From positions 45,579 to 56,874 of the forward strand of contig JAAUZW010000032.1 of assembly GCA_014804385.1 (NCBI GenBank): DNA of 11,296 nucleotides, written 5' to 3'. Positions 1 to 8,346 of this stretch are shown one piece after another. Positions within the stretch are counted from its first letter, which is position 1; each line of letters opens with the position of its first letter. The translations under genes and the position numbers were made by a program. The stretch comes from Lachnospiraceae bacterium. GTDB lineage: Bacteria; Bacillota; Clostridia; Lachnospirales; Lachnospiraceae. The notes beneath the pieces are model-generated. The model had not been told where the DNA came from. It worked only from the letters and a program-made list of their open reading frames with translations, and searched no databases.

Positions 1-19
1 CAAGGATTACAAGCCTATA

Positions 20-208
20 TTATTCTAAATGAATATTAACAGGTAAACCAACTCGCATAAAATAGCGGGCAAAAGCCTGAGAAAGATGCTCCCGATAGGG
101 CGGGCAGAGTCTTAAACGTTTACCATTCTTGAAAGCCATTTCCTTTGCAATATCGCCCTGAGTAATCTCCTCACAATTATCTATCAGTTCATACCATGGA
201 TATTCCAT
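20..208 (-). pseudogene. Small remnant of a conserved accessory protein (probable internal deletion)
   Basis: A 62-codon frame with a clear ribosome binding site (GAGGAGAT just upstream of the ATG at 208-206). Its start overlaps the stop of the frame upstream (TAATG), so the two were built to be translated together. The N-terminus (MEYPWYELIDNCEEITQGDI) and the C-terminus (PPYREHLSQAFARYFMRVGLP) look to me like the two ends of a larger family of accessory proteins of about 180-200 residues. The middle seems to be missing: the two ends are joined at about residue 20-30 through a short linker (AKEMAFKNGK). That family assignment is from memory, not from a search. If right, this is an in-frame internal deletion and the product is probably non-functional. 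Otherwise it is a small hypothetical protein. Function unknown. Confidence 0.5.
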
Positions 209-900
209 TATATCTCCTCGTATTCATCGTCAAAATCGAAATGCGATACATGTTTTTTTATCTGACGTATTTTAAGCTGTACTCTGATTTTTTTGCGATC
301 AGCATGATAATAAGAAGGAACACCCTCATATACATAAGGTTGATTTTTGCTCGAAGTATGCGCATCATGTGAAAAAGTATTATCTTCAATCATTGTCATT
401 CACCGGGAAGCTTCGTAGATATTTTTACTGCTTGTCCCTAATTTTAGTAGATCCGCCATATGTTGGACAGAGGGATGTTCCGCCGTATCCAAATGTATGT
501 TATATGACAGACCGGCAAAGCAGAACTGATGAATGTTTATTACTTTCAAAAGCTCCATGAGAATCTGCAGTCTCTCAAGAATATATCCCTTAGTAGCTTC
601 AAAGTCTTCCTAATATTTATCGTCAAAATCCACTGTCAGATTCACAGATATCTGCGAAAAACTAATCTGGCTGTGGCCGTACTTAGAATGCAGAATAATA
701 CGAGGTACCTCCGGCGCGAACTCATCCGGAAGCGGCGGCATTTCCGCCAAGCCATAATGTTCACTCAAGGCATCCTCTATCTGATTCACACTTCTTCGTA
801 TTCGTATCTGTGGTTCATATTTCAACGAAAACAGTGCCTGCATATATTTCATCTTTATAACCGCGCCTTTCTTCTTACTGCCGCCTAGTCTCATAATCAT
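208..900 (-). pseudogene. TIGR04255-like family protein, interrupted by two in-frame stop codons
   Basis: One continuous minus-strand frame running from the ATG at 900 to TAA at 210-208, broken by TAG at 612-610 and TGA at 402-400. The 69 codons between the stops are fully open and read as ordinary protein (EDFEATKGYILERLQILMEL, later FCFAGLSYNIHLDTAEHPSV), so the three pieces of 96, 69 and 63 codons are one gene. The pattern (an N-terminal strand/helix start, then GHSQISFSQISVNLTVDF, then a helix and a GLSYNIHLD segment) resembles the TIGR04255 family, whose function is unknown. The last piece ends at HFDFDDEYEEI, shorter than I would expect for the family, so the 3' end may also be lost. 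No frameshift is needed, only two nonsense changes. Stop-codon readthrough is unlikely, because the large genes here contain no internal TAG or TGA and use TAA, TAG and TGA as ordinary stops. It forms a translationally coupled pair with the downstream remnant. Confidence 0.6.
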
Positions 901-908
901 TATACCCT

Positions 909-937
909 ATTATACTTTGAAAAAAGCTTTTGTACAA
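909..937 (-). promoter_or_regulatory. Possible sigma-A-type promoter for the decayed pair
   Basis: On the minus strand a perfect TATAAT lies at 914-909, with TTGTAC (937-932, 17-bp spacer) or TGTACA (936-931, 16-bp spacer) upstream as an imperfect -35. It lies only 8 bases before the ATG at 900, so a transcript from here would be nearly leaderless, or translation would begin at a later ATG (852 is possible). It directly follows the terminator of the large upstream gene. Confidence 0.4.
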
Positions 938-942
938 CAGAA

Positions 943-978
943 AAAACCGGGAAGACCATTTCTGAGCTTCCCGGTTTT
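943..978 (-). terminator. Rho-independent terminator of the large surface-protein gene
   Basis: A perfect 12-bp stem (AAAACCGGGAAG at 943-954 against CTTCCCGGTTTT at 967-978) with a 12-base loop. Read on the minus strand, the stem ends in a run of Ts (946-941). It lies about 50 bases past the stop of the 1030-6912 gene. The T/A symmetry means it could also work on the plus strand. Confidence 0.85.
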
Positions 979-984
979 GTACTA

Positions 985-1006
985 TCACGAAACTATCCTA
1001 TCGTGA
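985..1006. repeat. Short inverted repeat between stop codon and terminator
   Basis: TCACGA (985-990) and TCGTGA (1001-1006) form a 6-bp inverted repeat around a 10-base loop. ACTATC occurs twice, at 981-986 and 992-997. It sits in the 3' untranslated region of the large gene. It may be a minor RNA hairpin. No function can be assigned. Confidence 0.3.
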
Positions 1007-1029
1007 CACAGTCATTCTTGCTATGAGTC

Positions 1030-4000
1030 TTATTCTTGGCCATCTTGGTTATTATCGTCTTCCGGAGCTTTAATGTCACTCACTTTGATCGTGACCGTAT
1101 CAGAGTTAGTTGTCAGACCCTTCTGCTGTACAGTAAGGACAATCGTTGCCGTGCCATTCTCAATCGTCAGCGCAGTCTCGTCATCAGCCACAACCTCAAA
1201 GTTAGGACTCACACCTTCAGCACTGTTCGCTGCTTCCAGAATCTTCTTATCGATGTCCGCCCACACTGTAGCGGTAGTGATCTTGACGTTATCATCGCCC
1301 TCTCCGATTACTCCATTGATTGCATCCGTGATCTTACCTTTCAGAGTAGCACTAATAGTGAGTTCCGAATCTACACTAAGGGTAACCTTAACGACTGCCG
1401 CCTTTGCATTCCAAACGGCAACCTCAGGCGTTGTATCTCCGGTAAAAGTAGCTTTATCTTTGTTGTCACTGGTCACAATGTAGATATCTGCACTAACCGT
1501 TTTCTTCTTCTTGGGATCTACATCTTCCGTCAGCTTCAGTTCCAGTTTAGATTCTTTTGCTGTTACCTCCAACGGATCCTTCGTTGACTTGATCTTTGCA
1601 GCCACCACATCAACGGTACCTGCTACCATAGCATCCTTGCTGTTGACCTTAACTACGACTGTTTGTGTCGCACCCGCCTCACGGCCGATTGATGCTTTGT
1701 CGTGTGTATACTTGATTGAAGAAGCATTATCCTTAATCTTGACCGTGATCTTAACGACACCACTCTGGTCATAAGTATTATAGTATGCAGTCTTTGCTTC
1801 TGCAGTATATACCAAGTAACCGGTCAAATGTGCTGCTACAAGATCCTCTGCCTTAGCGTCAGTCTTTATTTTCAGCTTACCATCCTTTGTCAGTTCGATG
1901 TTCTTGGTAAACTTGTTCTCCTGACCGTTCTTGTCAGCAAGGTTCAGCAGCTTCACGAACTTGAGATCCAAGTCATCTGCCGGAATGCTGGACTTACCGC
2001 TCACAACTGCATAGCCATCCTTAGAACCGATGGTGTAGGAGGTCGTAGGCTTGAAGGTGAACTTCTTAACCTTATCTACCTTGACTGTAACTGCTGCGGG
2101 CTGTGAAACTGCCTTTTCTTCAGTCACTGTTTCGCCATCTACTTCTTCCGATTTCGTTCCGCGCAGAGTCACCTTCAACGCATAACTACTCTGAGTAAAC
2201 TTATGATTCGCATTATCGAAGCTCAGCACAAGCTTAGCTGTCTTCTTAGTTGAATCAATCTCTACGAGCTCTTTACTGTCCTCAGACAAGTTGTTTGCAA
2301 TAAAAGTCAAGTCGCCCGCATTCTTTGCATTCATCTTCGACCAGTCAACTTCTACATCAGCGGACACTGTGTATCCTTCATACTTTGTCTGGTCAACGTT
2401 GCTAAGCTGAATGGTTACTTGCTGCGCTTCCTCTGTTCCTTCCGGATGCAGGGTGTTCAACGCTTTCGCAGTGATCTTCATTGCACTTGCAGGAAGAACA
2501 TCTTCGTTGGTCAGCTTATAGGTCCATGTCTTCTTGCCGACATTGTTGGTCAGCGTGATCTCGATATCGCGCTTGTCAAGCGTAGCAGTGTATACACCAT
2601 TATTCGAACCTGTGAGCTTACCGCCCTTCTTTACTTTCAGTGTGTAATTTGCGTATTTGGGCACCACTTCATACTTAGCGCCGCCATCAGCATCTTTATT
2701 CCACGCCTGTACCTGAATTGCCACGCGAGATACTGCCGAGCCGTTGTATGCTTTTTCAACCGTATCTGTTGTAATCTGCGTCGTATTCGCATTATAAACT
2801 TCATCGCCGTCTACAGTAGAGATCAGTAATGCCAGATCATCGCTGGTGGTGGTATCAGGATTTACATTGAGCGTCAACTCAGCTTTTTTCTTGCTTCCGT
2901 CATTCGCCGTTACAGTCAGCTTTACTCCATTTGCAGGGCTGTTTACCACAATCGCATTCTTCTCTAAGGTGCTGAATGCCACATTCTTTGCCTTGCTGGA
3001 CTTGAAGGTGAGATCAGAAAGCGGAACAGTCACTTTATTGAAGTCTTCTGCCTTATACTCTTCTGCAATATCCGTCGTGTTAAATGCATAAACTAAACCG
3101 CCATTGATATCTGTTGCTTCCTTAGGTGTGGGCACGATTTTGCCATTATCGCCCTTTGTCGGCTTCGCAACAACTTTGTAGATAGCTTCATCACTCTCAT
3201 TTTTCTGAACCTGTACGATTGCAACAGCCTCAACCTGTGCGCCCTTATTGGTGATGGTGATCGGGGCACTAGTTATTGCTGAATCTGCAGCGCCAGCGAA
3301 CTTTTTGGTATTGTCAACGGACACCTTGATCTTGAACTGGTTAGCCTCTTTATTCGCTTTCAGGATATAATCCTTCGCTATGGTTACTGTACCGTTCTTA
3401 GCGTTGATGCTTACCTTGGGATCTGTCCACTCAGCATTGCTAGTCGTTACGAGTTCCCATTTTACATTTTTTACCTTGGGCTGCTTTGTCTTGTCTTTTC
3501 CGGTCGTGTCGCCATTGAAGATAGCAGTCGGCTTGAGGGTTGCTGCCTTGCCTGCCGCCTTATATACGGTCTCGCTCGGAAGCTGTACGCTCAACCCATC
3601 AATACCCTGTACAACTGTGACAACGATCGTAGCCTTGGATGCGTACATAGTAGGCGTCTCCGTCGTCACCGCATCATCTCCCTCACCTGTAGTTTCTGAT
3701 GCTGTGTGTGCAGCGGCAATTACCTCGATCGTGTGCTTACCTACTGCAGTCTTTCCTTTAACTGCAATCGCTTTGATCACACCTTCATCTGCTACAACCG
3801 TCAAAGCATCATCGCCATTAAACGAAGTGTCGCTAACGCTAATAGCCTTGTAAGTAGTCGGTTTAGAGAACTGAGCGGTTGCAATGATGACAGGTTTTTC
3901 TGTTCCTTCACCTGTAGTGAGGGTCGTCTGTCCCTTCTTCAGCTTCAGATTGCTCTCCCAAGCGGGCTCCAGAGTTGCAAAAGGTTTATTCTTTGTTTCA

Positions 4001-6912
4001 AATGCCTTACTCTGAGCATCTTTACCGTCGATCTTCACGATATTTGCATCTGCAGTGGCATCGTCTGTGATCTCTACACTGCTGTTCCCTACATGTATCA
4101 GTGAAACCTTGACGTCATACTTCCATGCCTTGCCTGAACCAAACGCTGTTTCATTCTTAGCTACCCGAACATTGATCGACTTTGAGTCGCCTTCCTTCTT
4201 AACATACTGTGTAGGTATCTCTGTCAGAAGCTCTGAAGGTATATCTTTCTTTTCGCCCTGAGGCGTTACTTCTACCTTGTAATATACTGCACCTTTAACC
4301 AGATTATCGTCGATATTCTTAGCACCTACTGTCAATGACAACTCAACATCAGTTGCACTCTTCAATGCAACGGTAGGAGCGGCTGTCTTATCGCTGATCA
4401 GCGCTTCAGAAGTAAACTTAATTGTGCCGGACTTATTTCCGTCAAGGTCAGTAACCACTACGTCAGCCGTACCCGGAGTCTGACTTGCTTCGATTATCAC
4501 TTCACCATTCTCCTTATCCCACTCGGCGGTAATAAGGTTTTCAGAGGAAGCATTCTTTACTTCTACGTCAAGCTTTGAAAGCTCGCCGTCTGTCGTAACT
4601 TTATATGTCCTTGTTGTATCTGTAGGCTGCTTAGCCGTTTTAGGAACCGTAATCTTGGAAACCACCTTGGTTACCTGCAATGTATAAGCTGCCTTAGTGT
4701 CTACATAGTCACCGTAATCATCTTCCACATACAGCTTCACAGTAAGCTTTTTGCCTGCTACAGCCTGAGACAGCTCGAGGGTTGGTGCCTCGGTACCCGT
4801 ACTAGCGATCTTCACGCCCTCTGCCAATTCTTTCTTGCCGTCAAATACTTTGACATCCGCGACTGTTAAATCAGCACCGCGCTGCTCAAGACCTACTTTA
4901 TAAGTGCCTTCATAGCTTACGCTATAAACGCCATTTGTAGCCTCTACTTCCTTGTCGCCGTTTTTAGCATCCTTCAGCGGTGCTGCCGCATATGGTTCAG
5001 CCGTATCGACTGTGACGTTTACGTCATCAGTCATCTTTACGGTGAACGCAACAACGCCCTTGCTTGCCTTCACGGTCTTTGCTGTCGTACCAACAGTATA
5101 GGTTACACCGTTTAAGGGGAAGCTGTCATTTGCCTGCTCCACTCTGATTGCAACGGTTTCACCCTCAGAAATAGCGTTGTACTTCGTCTGTTCAATTTCC
5201 TGACCGTCAATACTGACGCTCAGATTCACATTATCATCATTCTCAAATTCAATGCCGTAGGTAGCAGCTTCTTCCGTGAAAGTAACTGTGTCGGGGGTGG
5301 TATTTTCCTCATCAAGTTTCGCGATTTTACTTGCAAGAATCGTATAGGTGTATGTCTTCTTGTCGTTCGCTTTAGCTACAGCAGGAGTGCCGGCCTGTGC
5401 ATAATCAATCTTCGGCTTATAGCCGGTGTCTGCAGTGACCGCAATCTCTAAAGTCTTAGAGCCTTCAGGCACCGTATACACGCCGTCATCATCCGGAGTA
5501 AGAGCGTCACCCTTTCCATCGGCCTTTACAACCGGACCGGTCAGATGTTCAGCTTCGTCAGCGATCGCCACCGTGATCTTTTTTTCGTCAGAAGCCTTCG
5601 GTGTTGTAGTTACCACGATCGGAACAACTGTGCCCACATTTGTTAATTCGGCCGTATACTCGGCAGGACTAATCTCGGCCTTTGCCGTTGCTGTTGTGCC
5701 AGCGATTGTAACCCCACTGATCTCATAATCATCGGCAGGCGTAACCGTGAACACTACCTCTTGGGCACGTGTCACGATATTTTTATCAAGTGCAAAAGAA
5801 CCTGCAAGCTCGTCAAGATCTTTCACGGCAACTGTCGCAGAGCCTTCATCGCCCTTTACCGTAACCTTGAAGCCATAGCACTTTGCAGGATTCAGTTCTT
5901 CCACAATAGTAAGCTCCGCATCTGCTCTTACCGTAAAAGAGTATACGCCGTTGTTTACCGCCACTTTCGTCGCCACTCTCGTCTTGTCTGCAATGGTAAT
6001 TTCTTTTACCTGGAAAGGATCTGCCGTGCTAACCTTAAAGCTTATTTTTTGCCCATCGTCAACAGAAACTTTCCACTCACCTTCTGCATCAGTTTCAGCA
6101 TCAAAGCTTGCCTTATCAGCGGGCTGGTTGTTGATCTTGATATCTGTGATTGCTGTCACATTTGACTTATTCTCAGCCGCAGGCTTAGGGAATATAACCG
6201 TGTATGTTTTTACTGATTTAATCGTAATCTGGACATTGCCAGTGACATTCTCGATCTCATAGGACCCCTCTTCATTAAGATCCAGAGGTGTCTTATTGCC
6301 TGCACCCATCTTGTAGGATACTTCGGTGATCCTGTTGCCAGGTTGTGCTGTCGCAGTAAATTTCAGAGTTGCACCTACTTCGATCTTACCGTTGGTGACA
6401 CCCTCGGTAACATTATAGTTCACCGCACCTTCGGTGAACACTGCTTCAACATTGTACTTGATCGTGTCAGCCGTCACTGTAATCTCAATATTACCAGTAA
6501 CATCATCTGCGGGAATCGTATAGTTGTTGCCCTCTTTTTTAGGGGTTAAACCAGACTTGTTCTCGGCGTCGGCTACTGTATATGTTACTGAGATAATCTC
6601 ATAGTTCGGAGTAGGCGTTACAGTAAAGGTGTAGGCCTGATTCTTTGCAGCCTTTGTGGCACCGCTGATGGTGTATCCCGACTCACTCGTGGGCAGCTTT
6701 ACCTCAACTTCCTCTGCCTCCGGAGTGGTGTCATCATCTCCATCATAGACGGTGATTGTGGGATCTGCCACTTCCTCCTCGGAAGGCTCCTCCACAACGG
6801 AATCCTCATCCGCGGGATCCTCGTTCGAAATATCATCTGTTATTTCTTCGAAATTTCCTTCATCCGAAGGTTCTGTCACTTCCTCGCTTTCCCCGGATTC
6901 AGGGGCTTCCAC
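1030..6912 (-). CDS. Giant Ig-like repeat surface protein, apparently lacking signal peptide and anchor
   Basis: An uninterrupted 1960-codon frame starting at GTG (6912) and ending at TAA. Residues 1-70 hold 31 Asp/Glu and no Lys or Arg, the kind of acidic linker that in clostridial surface proteins usually follows signal peptide cleavage. From about residue 75 to 700 there are degenerate beta-sandwich repeats of roughly 80-100 residues with motifs such as NYEIISVTYTV and IPADDVTGNIEITVTAD, resembling bacterial Ig-like/InlB B-type repeats. The rest is further Thr/Val/Lys-rich Ig-like or cadherin-like sequence to the C-terminus (VTIKVSDIKAPEDDNNQDGQE). The expected role is extracellular adhesion or surface structure. 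Oddly, an in-frame TAA lies 12 codons upstream of the GTG (6951-6949), no signal peptide can be read upstream, the ribosome binding site (AGAGAAG) is weak, and no LPXTG or transmembrane anchor ends the protein. The reading frame upstream of the GTG (AVVEKTVEAP) looks like mature-protein sequence, suggesting the 5' end has been lost or lies elsewhere. The terminator at 943-978 belongs to it. The ORF is certain; expression is doubtful. Confidence 0.8.
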   Translation of the reverse strand: MEAPESGESEEVTEPSDEGNFEEITDDISNEDPADEDSVVEEPSEEEVADPTITVYDGDDDTTPEAEEVEVKLPTSESGYTISGATKAAKNQAYTFTVTPTPNYEIISVTYTVADAENKSGLTPKKEGNNYTIPADDVTGNIEITVTADTIKYNVEAVFTEGAVNYNVTEGVTNGKIEVGATLKFTATAQPGNRITEVSYKMGAGNKTPLDLNEEGSYEIENVTGNVQITIKSVKTYTVIFPKPAAENKSNVTAITDIKINNQPADKASFDAETDAEGEWKVSVDDGQKISFKVSTADPFQVKEITIADKTRVATKVAVNNGVYSFTVRADAELTIVEELNPAKCYGFKVTVKGDEGSATVAVKDLDELAGSFALDKNIVTRAQEVVFTVTPADDYEISGVTIAGTTATAKAEISPAEYTAELTNVGTVVPIVVTTTPKASDEKKITVAIADEAEHLTGPVVKADGKGDALTPDDDGVYTVPEGSKTLEIAVTADTGYKPKIDYAQAGTPAVAKANDKKTYTYTILASKIAKLDEENTTPDTVTFTEEAATYGIEFENDDNVNLSVSIDGQEIEQTKYNAISEGETVAIRVEQANDSFPLNGVTYTVGTTAKTVKASKGVVAFTVKMTDDVNVTVDTAEPYAAAPLKDAKNGDKEVEATNGVYSVSYEGTYKVGLEQRGADLTVADVKVFDGKKELAEGVKIASTGTEAPTLELSQAVAGKKLTVKLYVEDDYGDYVDTKAAYTLQVTKVVSKITVPKTAKQPTDTTRTYKVTTDGELSKLDVEVKNASSENLITAEWDKENGEVIIEASQTPGTADVVVTDLDGNKSGTIKFTSEALISDKTAAPTVALKSATDVELSLTVGAKNIDDNLVKGAVYYKVEVTPQGEKKDIPSELLTEIPTQYVKKEGDSKSINVRVAKNETAFGSGKAWKYDVKVSLIHVGNSSVEITDDATADANIVKIDGKDAQSKAFETKNKPFATLEPAWESNLKLKKGQTTLTTGEGTEKPVIIATAQFSKPTTYKAISVSDTSFNGDDALTVVADEGVIKAIAVKGKTAVGKHTIEVIAAAHTASETTGEGDDAVTTETPTMYASKATIVVTVVQGIDGLSVQLPSETVYKAAGKAATLKPTAIFNGDTTGKDKTKQPKVKNVKWELVTTSNAEWTDPKVSINAKNGTVTIAKDYILKANKEANQFKIKVSVDNTKKFAGAADSAITSAPITITNKGAQVEAVAIVQVQKNESDEAIYKVVAKPTKGDNGKIVPTPKEATDINGGLVYAFNTTDIAEEYKAEDFNKVTVPLSDLTFKSSKAKNVAFSTLEKNAIVVNSPANGVKLTVTANDGSKKKAELTLNVNPDTTTSDDLALLISTVDGDEVYNANTTQITTDTVEKAYNGSAVSRVAIQVQAWNKDADGGAKYEVVPKYANYTLKVKKGGKLTGSNNGVYTATLDKRDIEITLTNNVGKKTWTYKLTNEDVLPASAMKITAKALNTLHPEGTEEAQQVTIQLSNVDQTKYEGYTVSADVEVDWSKMNAKNAGDLTFIANNLSEDSKELVEIDSTKKTAKLVLSFDNANHKFTQSSYALKVTLRGTKSEEVDGETVTEEKAVSQPAAVTVKVDKVKKFTFKPTTSYTIGSKDGYAVVSGKSSIPADDLDLKFVKLLNLADKNGQENKFTKNIELTKDGKLKIKTDAKAEDLVAAHLTGYLVYTAEAKTAYYNTYDQSGVVKITVKIKDNASSIKYTHDKASIGREAGATQTVVVKVNSKDAMVAGTVDVVAAKIKSTKDPLEVTAKESKLELKLTEDVDPKKKKTVSADIYIVTSDNKDKATFTGDTTPEVAVWNAKAAVVKVTLSVDSELTISATLKGKITDAINGVIGEGDDNVKITTATVWADIDKKILEAANSAEGVSPNFEVVADDETALTIENGTATIVLTVQQKGLTTNSDTVTIKVSDIKAPEDDNNQDGQE

Positions 6913-7062
6913 TGTCTTCTCTACAACAGCGTATTTTAAAAAATGCGTTTATCTGGGAAGAGCTGGTTTTTATGATAAAATCAAGGCTTTTGAAACATTT
7001 TGTGAGAGAAAGCAGAACGGCACACCGTTTGCTCAATTTTGAAAAAAAGTATTTTGGGCAAA

Positions 7063-7086
7063 ATTTGTCACTAATTTGTCGCTAAT
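7063..7086 (+). repeat. Tandem 11-bp repeat pair, copy A
   Basis: ATTTGTCACTA (7063-7073) is followed immediately by ATTTGTCGCTA (7074-7084) and then ATT, so the unit is repeated head to tail with one base changed. The block recurs at 7152-7175. Head-to-tail short repeats beside an integrase gene are typical of arm-type recombinase binding sites or of accessory-factor sites. That role is inferred. Confidence 0.7.
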
Positions 7087-7151
7087 TATTTTTTTGTCAA
7101 ACTTAAAAAGCCGCAGAATCTCTGGAGAAATCGGGATTTTAAACGTTGTTA

Positions 7152-7175
7152 TTTTGTCACTAATTTGTTGCGAAT
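7152..7175 (+). repeat. Tandem 11-bp repeat pair, copy B
   Basis: TTTTGTCACTA (7152-7162) is followed by ATTTGTTGCGA (7163-7173). Bases 7153-7175 match 7064-7086 at 21 of 23 positions, in the same orientation and 89 bases apart. It ends 21 bases past the recombinase stop codon. The near-identity of the two blocks in otherwise unrelated AT-rich sequence argues against chance. Confidence 0.7.
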
Positions 7176-7196
7176 AGGGGCAAAAAGAGGTGTTTT

Positions 7197-8246
7197 TCAT
7201 TGAAAAAATGTATCCGAATCAATCTTATTGATCTCCCGGCGCAGTTCTTCCAGAGTGCGATGTCCGTAGACCGCCTTCTCCACATCATTTCCCAGACTGT
7301 GTCCCATGAGCAGATGCTTTGCCAGATCATCCACATGGTATTTATCGCAAAGCCAGGAAAAGGTATGCCGGCAGTCGTGAGGAGTATGCTTTTTGCCGGA
7401 ATCACTGTAGAGGATGTCGTGTTCCTCGAGAAAGGGATAAAACTGGTGTCTGCGAAAGGCATCGCCGTTAAAGCCTGCGGGGCTGAAAGTGCTGGCGAAA
7501 GGGGCGATGGAGCGGTGGAAGGGAACAATACGGTTCTTGCCGGAACGCGTTTTGATGCCGCCTTTGAAATACTGTTCTTCGACATGGACTTCAAGGGATT
7601 CATAGGCAGTGATGCGGTAACCGCTGTAGATCATGATAAGGATCATACGGGCCACAGGATTGTTTTTATGCTGCCAGAACAGGTCAATGTCTGCCTGAGA
7701 AAAGGGTTCGCCCTTTTCAATATTATTTTCCTGACAGATGCTGACAAACTGTGCGTAATTTTTTTCGATAATGTCATTTTCCAGAGCGTATTTATAGATC
7801 TGTGAGTACAGCTTTTTGATATTGGAGAGACTGGAATATCCAAGGGGACATTCGTCAAGAGCTTTCTGCATATCGACTTTGCGGATAGAGCAGAAGGGCA
7901 GTTCGTGGAGAGAGGGGACATTTTTGAAGGCGGTTACGTAGTCGGTGCGGCTGCGATCGGCGAGCTGTTTTTTGCTGTCCACAAATTTTGCTTTATAGAA
8001 AGCGTGATAAACGTCAGCGAAAGTAGCCATAGGCGTTATGCTGTTTTGTAGGTTCTGGTTGTATTCCATAAGGGCGTTGTAAGCGGCGTACCAATCTTCG
8101 TAATAGCCGATCGCCTGTGTGGAATTAAGTTCCGGGACAATGCACGGAGATTTGGAGGAAGGATAAGCTGCGTAGGGATTTCGTCGGTTGCCGCTGAGTC
8201 GTTTGATGCAGCCAAAGCCGTTTGGTAGTTTTGAGTGTTTTTTCAT
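7197..8246 (-). CDS. Tyrosine recombinase / integrase
   Basis: A complete 349-residue tyrosine recombinase with all the catalytic residues: Arg211 in the box I motif (MIYSGYRITAYESL), Lys232 in the beta-hairpin (GGIKTRSGKNRIVP), His290-x-x-Arg293 (HDCRHTF), His316 (LLMGHS) and the nucleophile Tyr327 (EKAVYGHRT). The N-terminus (KLPNGFGCIKRLSGNRRNPY) matches the start I associate with integrases of clostridial conjugative and phage-like elements. It probably binds arm-type DNA sites, followed by a helical core-binding domain around residues 70-170. Such enzymes cut and rejoin DNA at specific att sites to integrate, excise or invert segments. The ATG at 8246-8244 has a good AAAGGAG site (8262-8256). 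It is transcribed away from the ATPase operon and toward the surface-protein frame, with 284 bases between. Its substrate is unknown: it could move the neighbouring modules or rearrange the surface gene. Confidence 0.93.
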   Translation of the reverse strand: MKKHSKLPNGFGCIKRLSGNRRNPYAAYPSSKSPCIVPELNSTQAIGYYEDWYAAYNALMEYNQNLQNSITPMATFADVYHAFYKAKFVDSKKQLADRSRTDYVTAFKNVPSLHELPFCSIRKVDMQKALDECPLGYSSLSNIKKLYSQIYKYALENDIIEKNYAQFVSICQENNIEKGEPFSQADIDLFWQHKNNPVARMILIMIYSGYRITAYESLEVHVEEQYFKGGIKTRSGKNRIVPFHRSIAPFASTFSPAGFNGDAFRRHQFYPFLEEHDILYSDSGKKHTPHDCRHTFSWLCDKYHVDDLAKHLLMGHSLGNDVEKAVYGHRTLEELRREINKIDSDTFFQ

Positions 8247-8298
8247 TTGTGTGTGCTCCTTTCTGCAATCATCTTTTGTTGAAAAATGGATTTCACCC

Positions 8299-8346
8299 CA
8301 TTTATATCCCGCTCATTTTACTCTAGGTAAAATGGAGTTGTAAATG
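8299..8346. repeat. Nested inverted repeats upstream of the recombinase
   Basis: CATTTTAC (8314-8321) and GTAAAATG (8327-8334) form a perfect 8-bp inverted repeat around a 5-base spacer. Outside it, CATTTA (8299-8304) and TAAATG (8341-8346) form a second, outer pair. It overlaps the predicted recombinase promoter. It could be a core-type recombination site, or an operator for a dimeric regulator or for recombinase autoregulation. Confidence 0.55.
8301..8331 (-). promoter_or_regulatory. Possible promoter of the recombinase gene
   Basis: On the minus strand TATAAA lies at 8306-8301, with TTTACC (8331-8326) as a possible -35 at a long 19-bp spacing. The -35 lies inside the inverted repeat CATTTTAC/GTAAAATG, so a protein bound there would block the promoter. 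Weak match. Confidence 0.3.

Larger units (their letters stand above)
6913..7196. other. Intergenic region between recombinase and surface-protein frame
   Basis: About 280 bases, AT-rich. It holds the tandem 11-bp repeats listed separately. On the minus strand a perfect TTGACA occurs at 7100-7095, but I see no acceptable -10 at 16-18 bases from it, so no promoter for the surface gene is called. No convincing terminator for the recombinase is visible; TCTC-TG-GAGA near 7120 has too small a loop. A 55-codon minus-strand frame (7200-7033) overlaps the recombinase stop (ATGA) but looks non-genic. Confidence 0.6.

Noticed and set aside
400..612. Programmed stop-codon readthrough or pyrrolysine/selenocysteine decoding of the in-frame TAG and TGA
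   Set aside because: Both different stops occur in one gene, no structured recoding element is apparent, and the large genes here contain no internal TAG or TGA and use standard stops. Nonsense mutation is simpler.
1036..6262. Several plus-strand frames of 68-183 codons opposite the giant gene
   Set aside because: They are by-products of the repetitive Thr/Val/Lys-rich coding sequence on the other strand, with no ribosome binding sites and low-complexity translations.
7095..7100. Perfect TTGACA on the minus strand as -35 of a surface-gene promoter
   Set aside because: No sequence close to TATAAT occurs at 16-18 bases downstream of it.
7033..7200. 55-codon minus-strand frame overlapping the recombinase stop by ATGA
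   Set aside because: The overlap looks like coupling, but the frame runs through both repeat blocks, is AT-rich without a known pattern, and ends before the surface gene. Most likely chance.
7200..7805. 201-codon plus-strand frame antisense to the recombinase
   Set aside because: It lies wholly opposite a gene with all tyrosine recombinase catalytic residues, its start has no ribosome binding site, and its protein shows no recognisable pattern.
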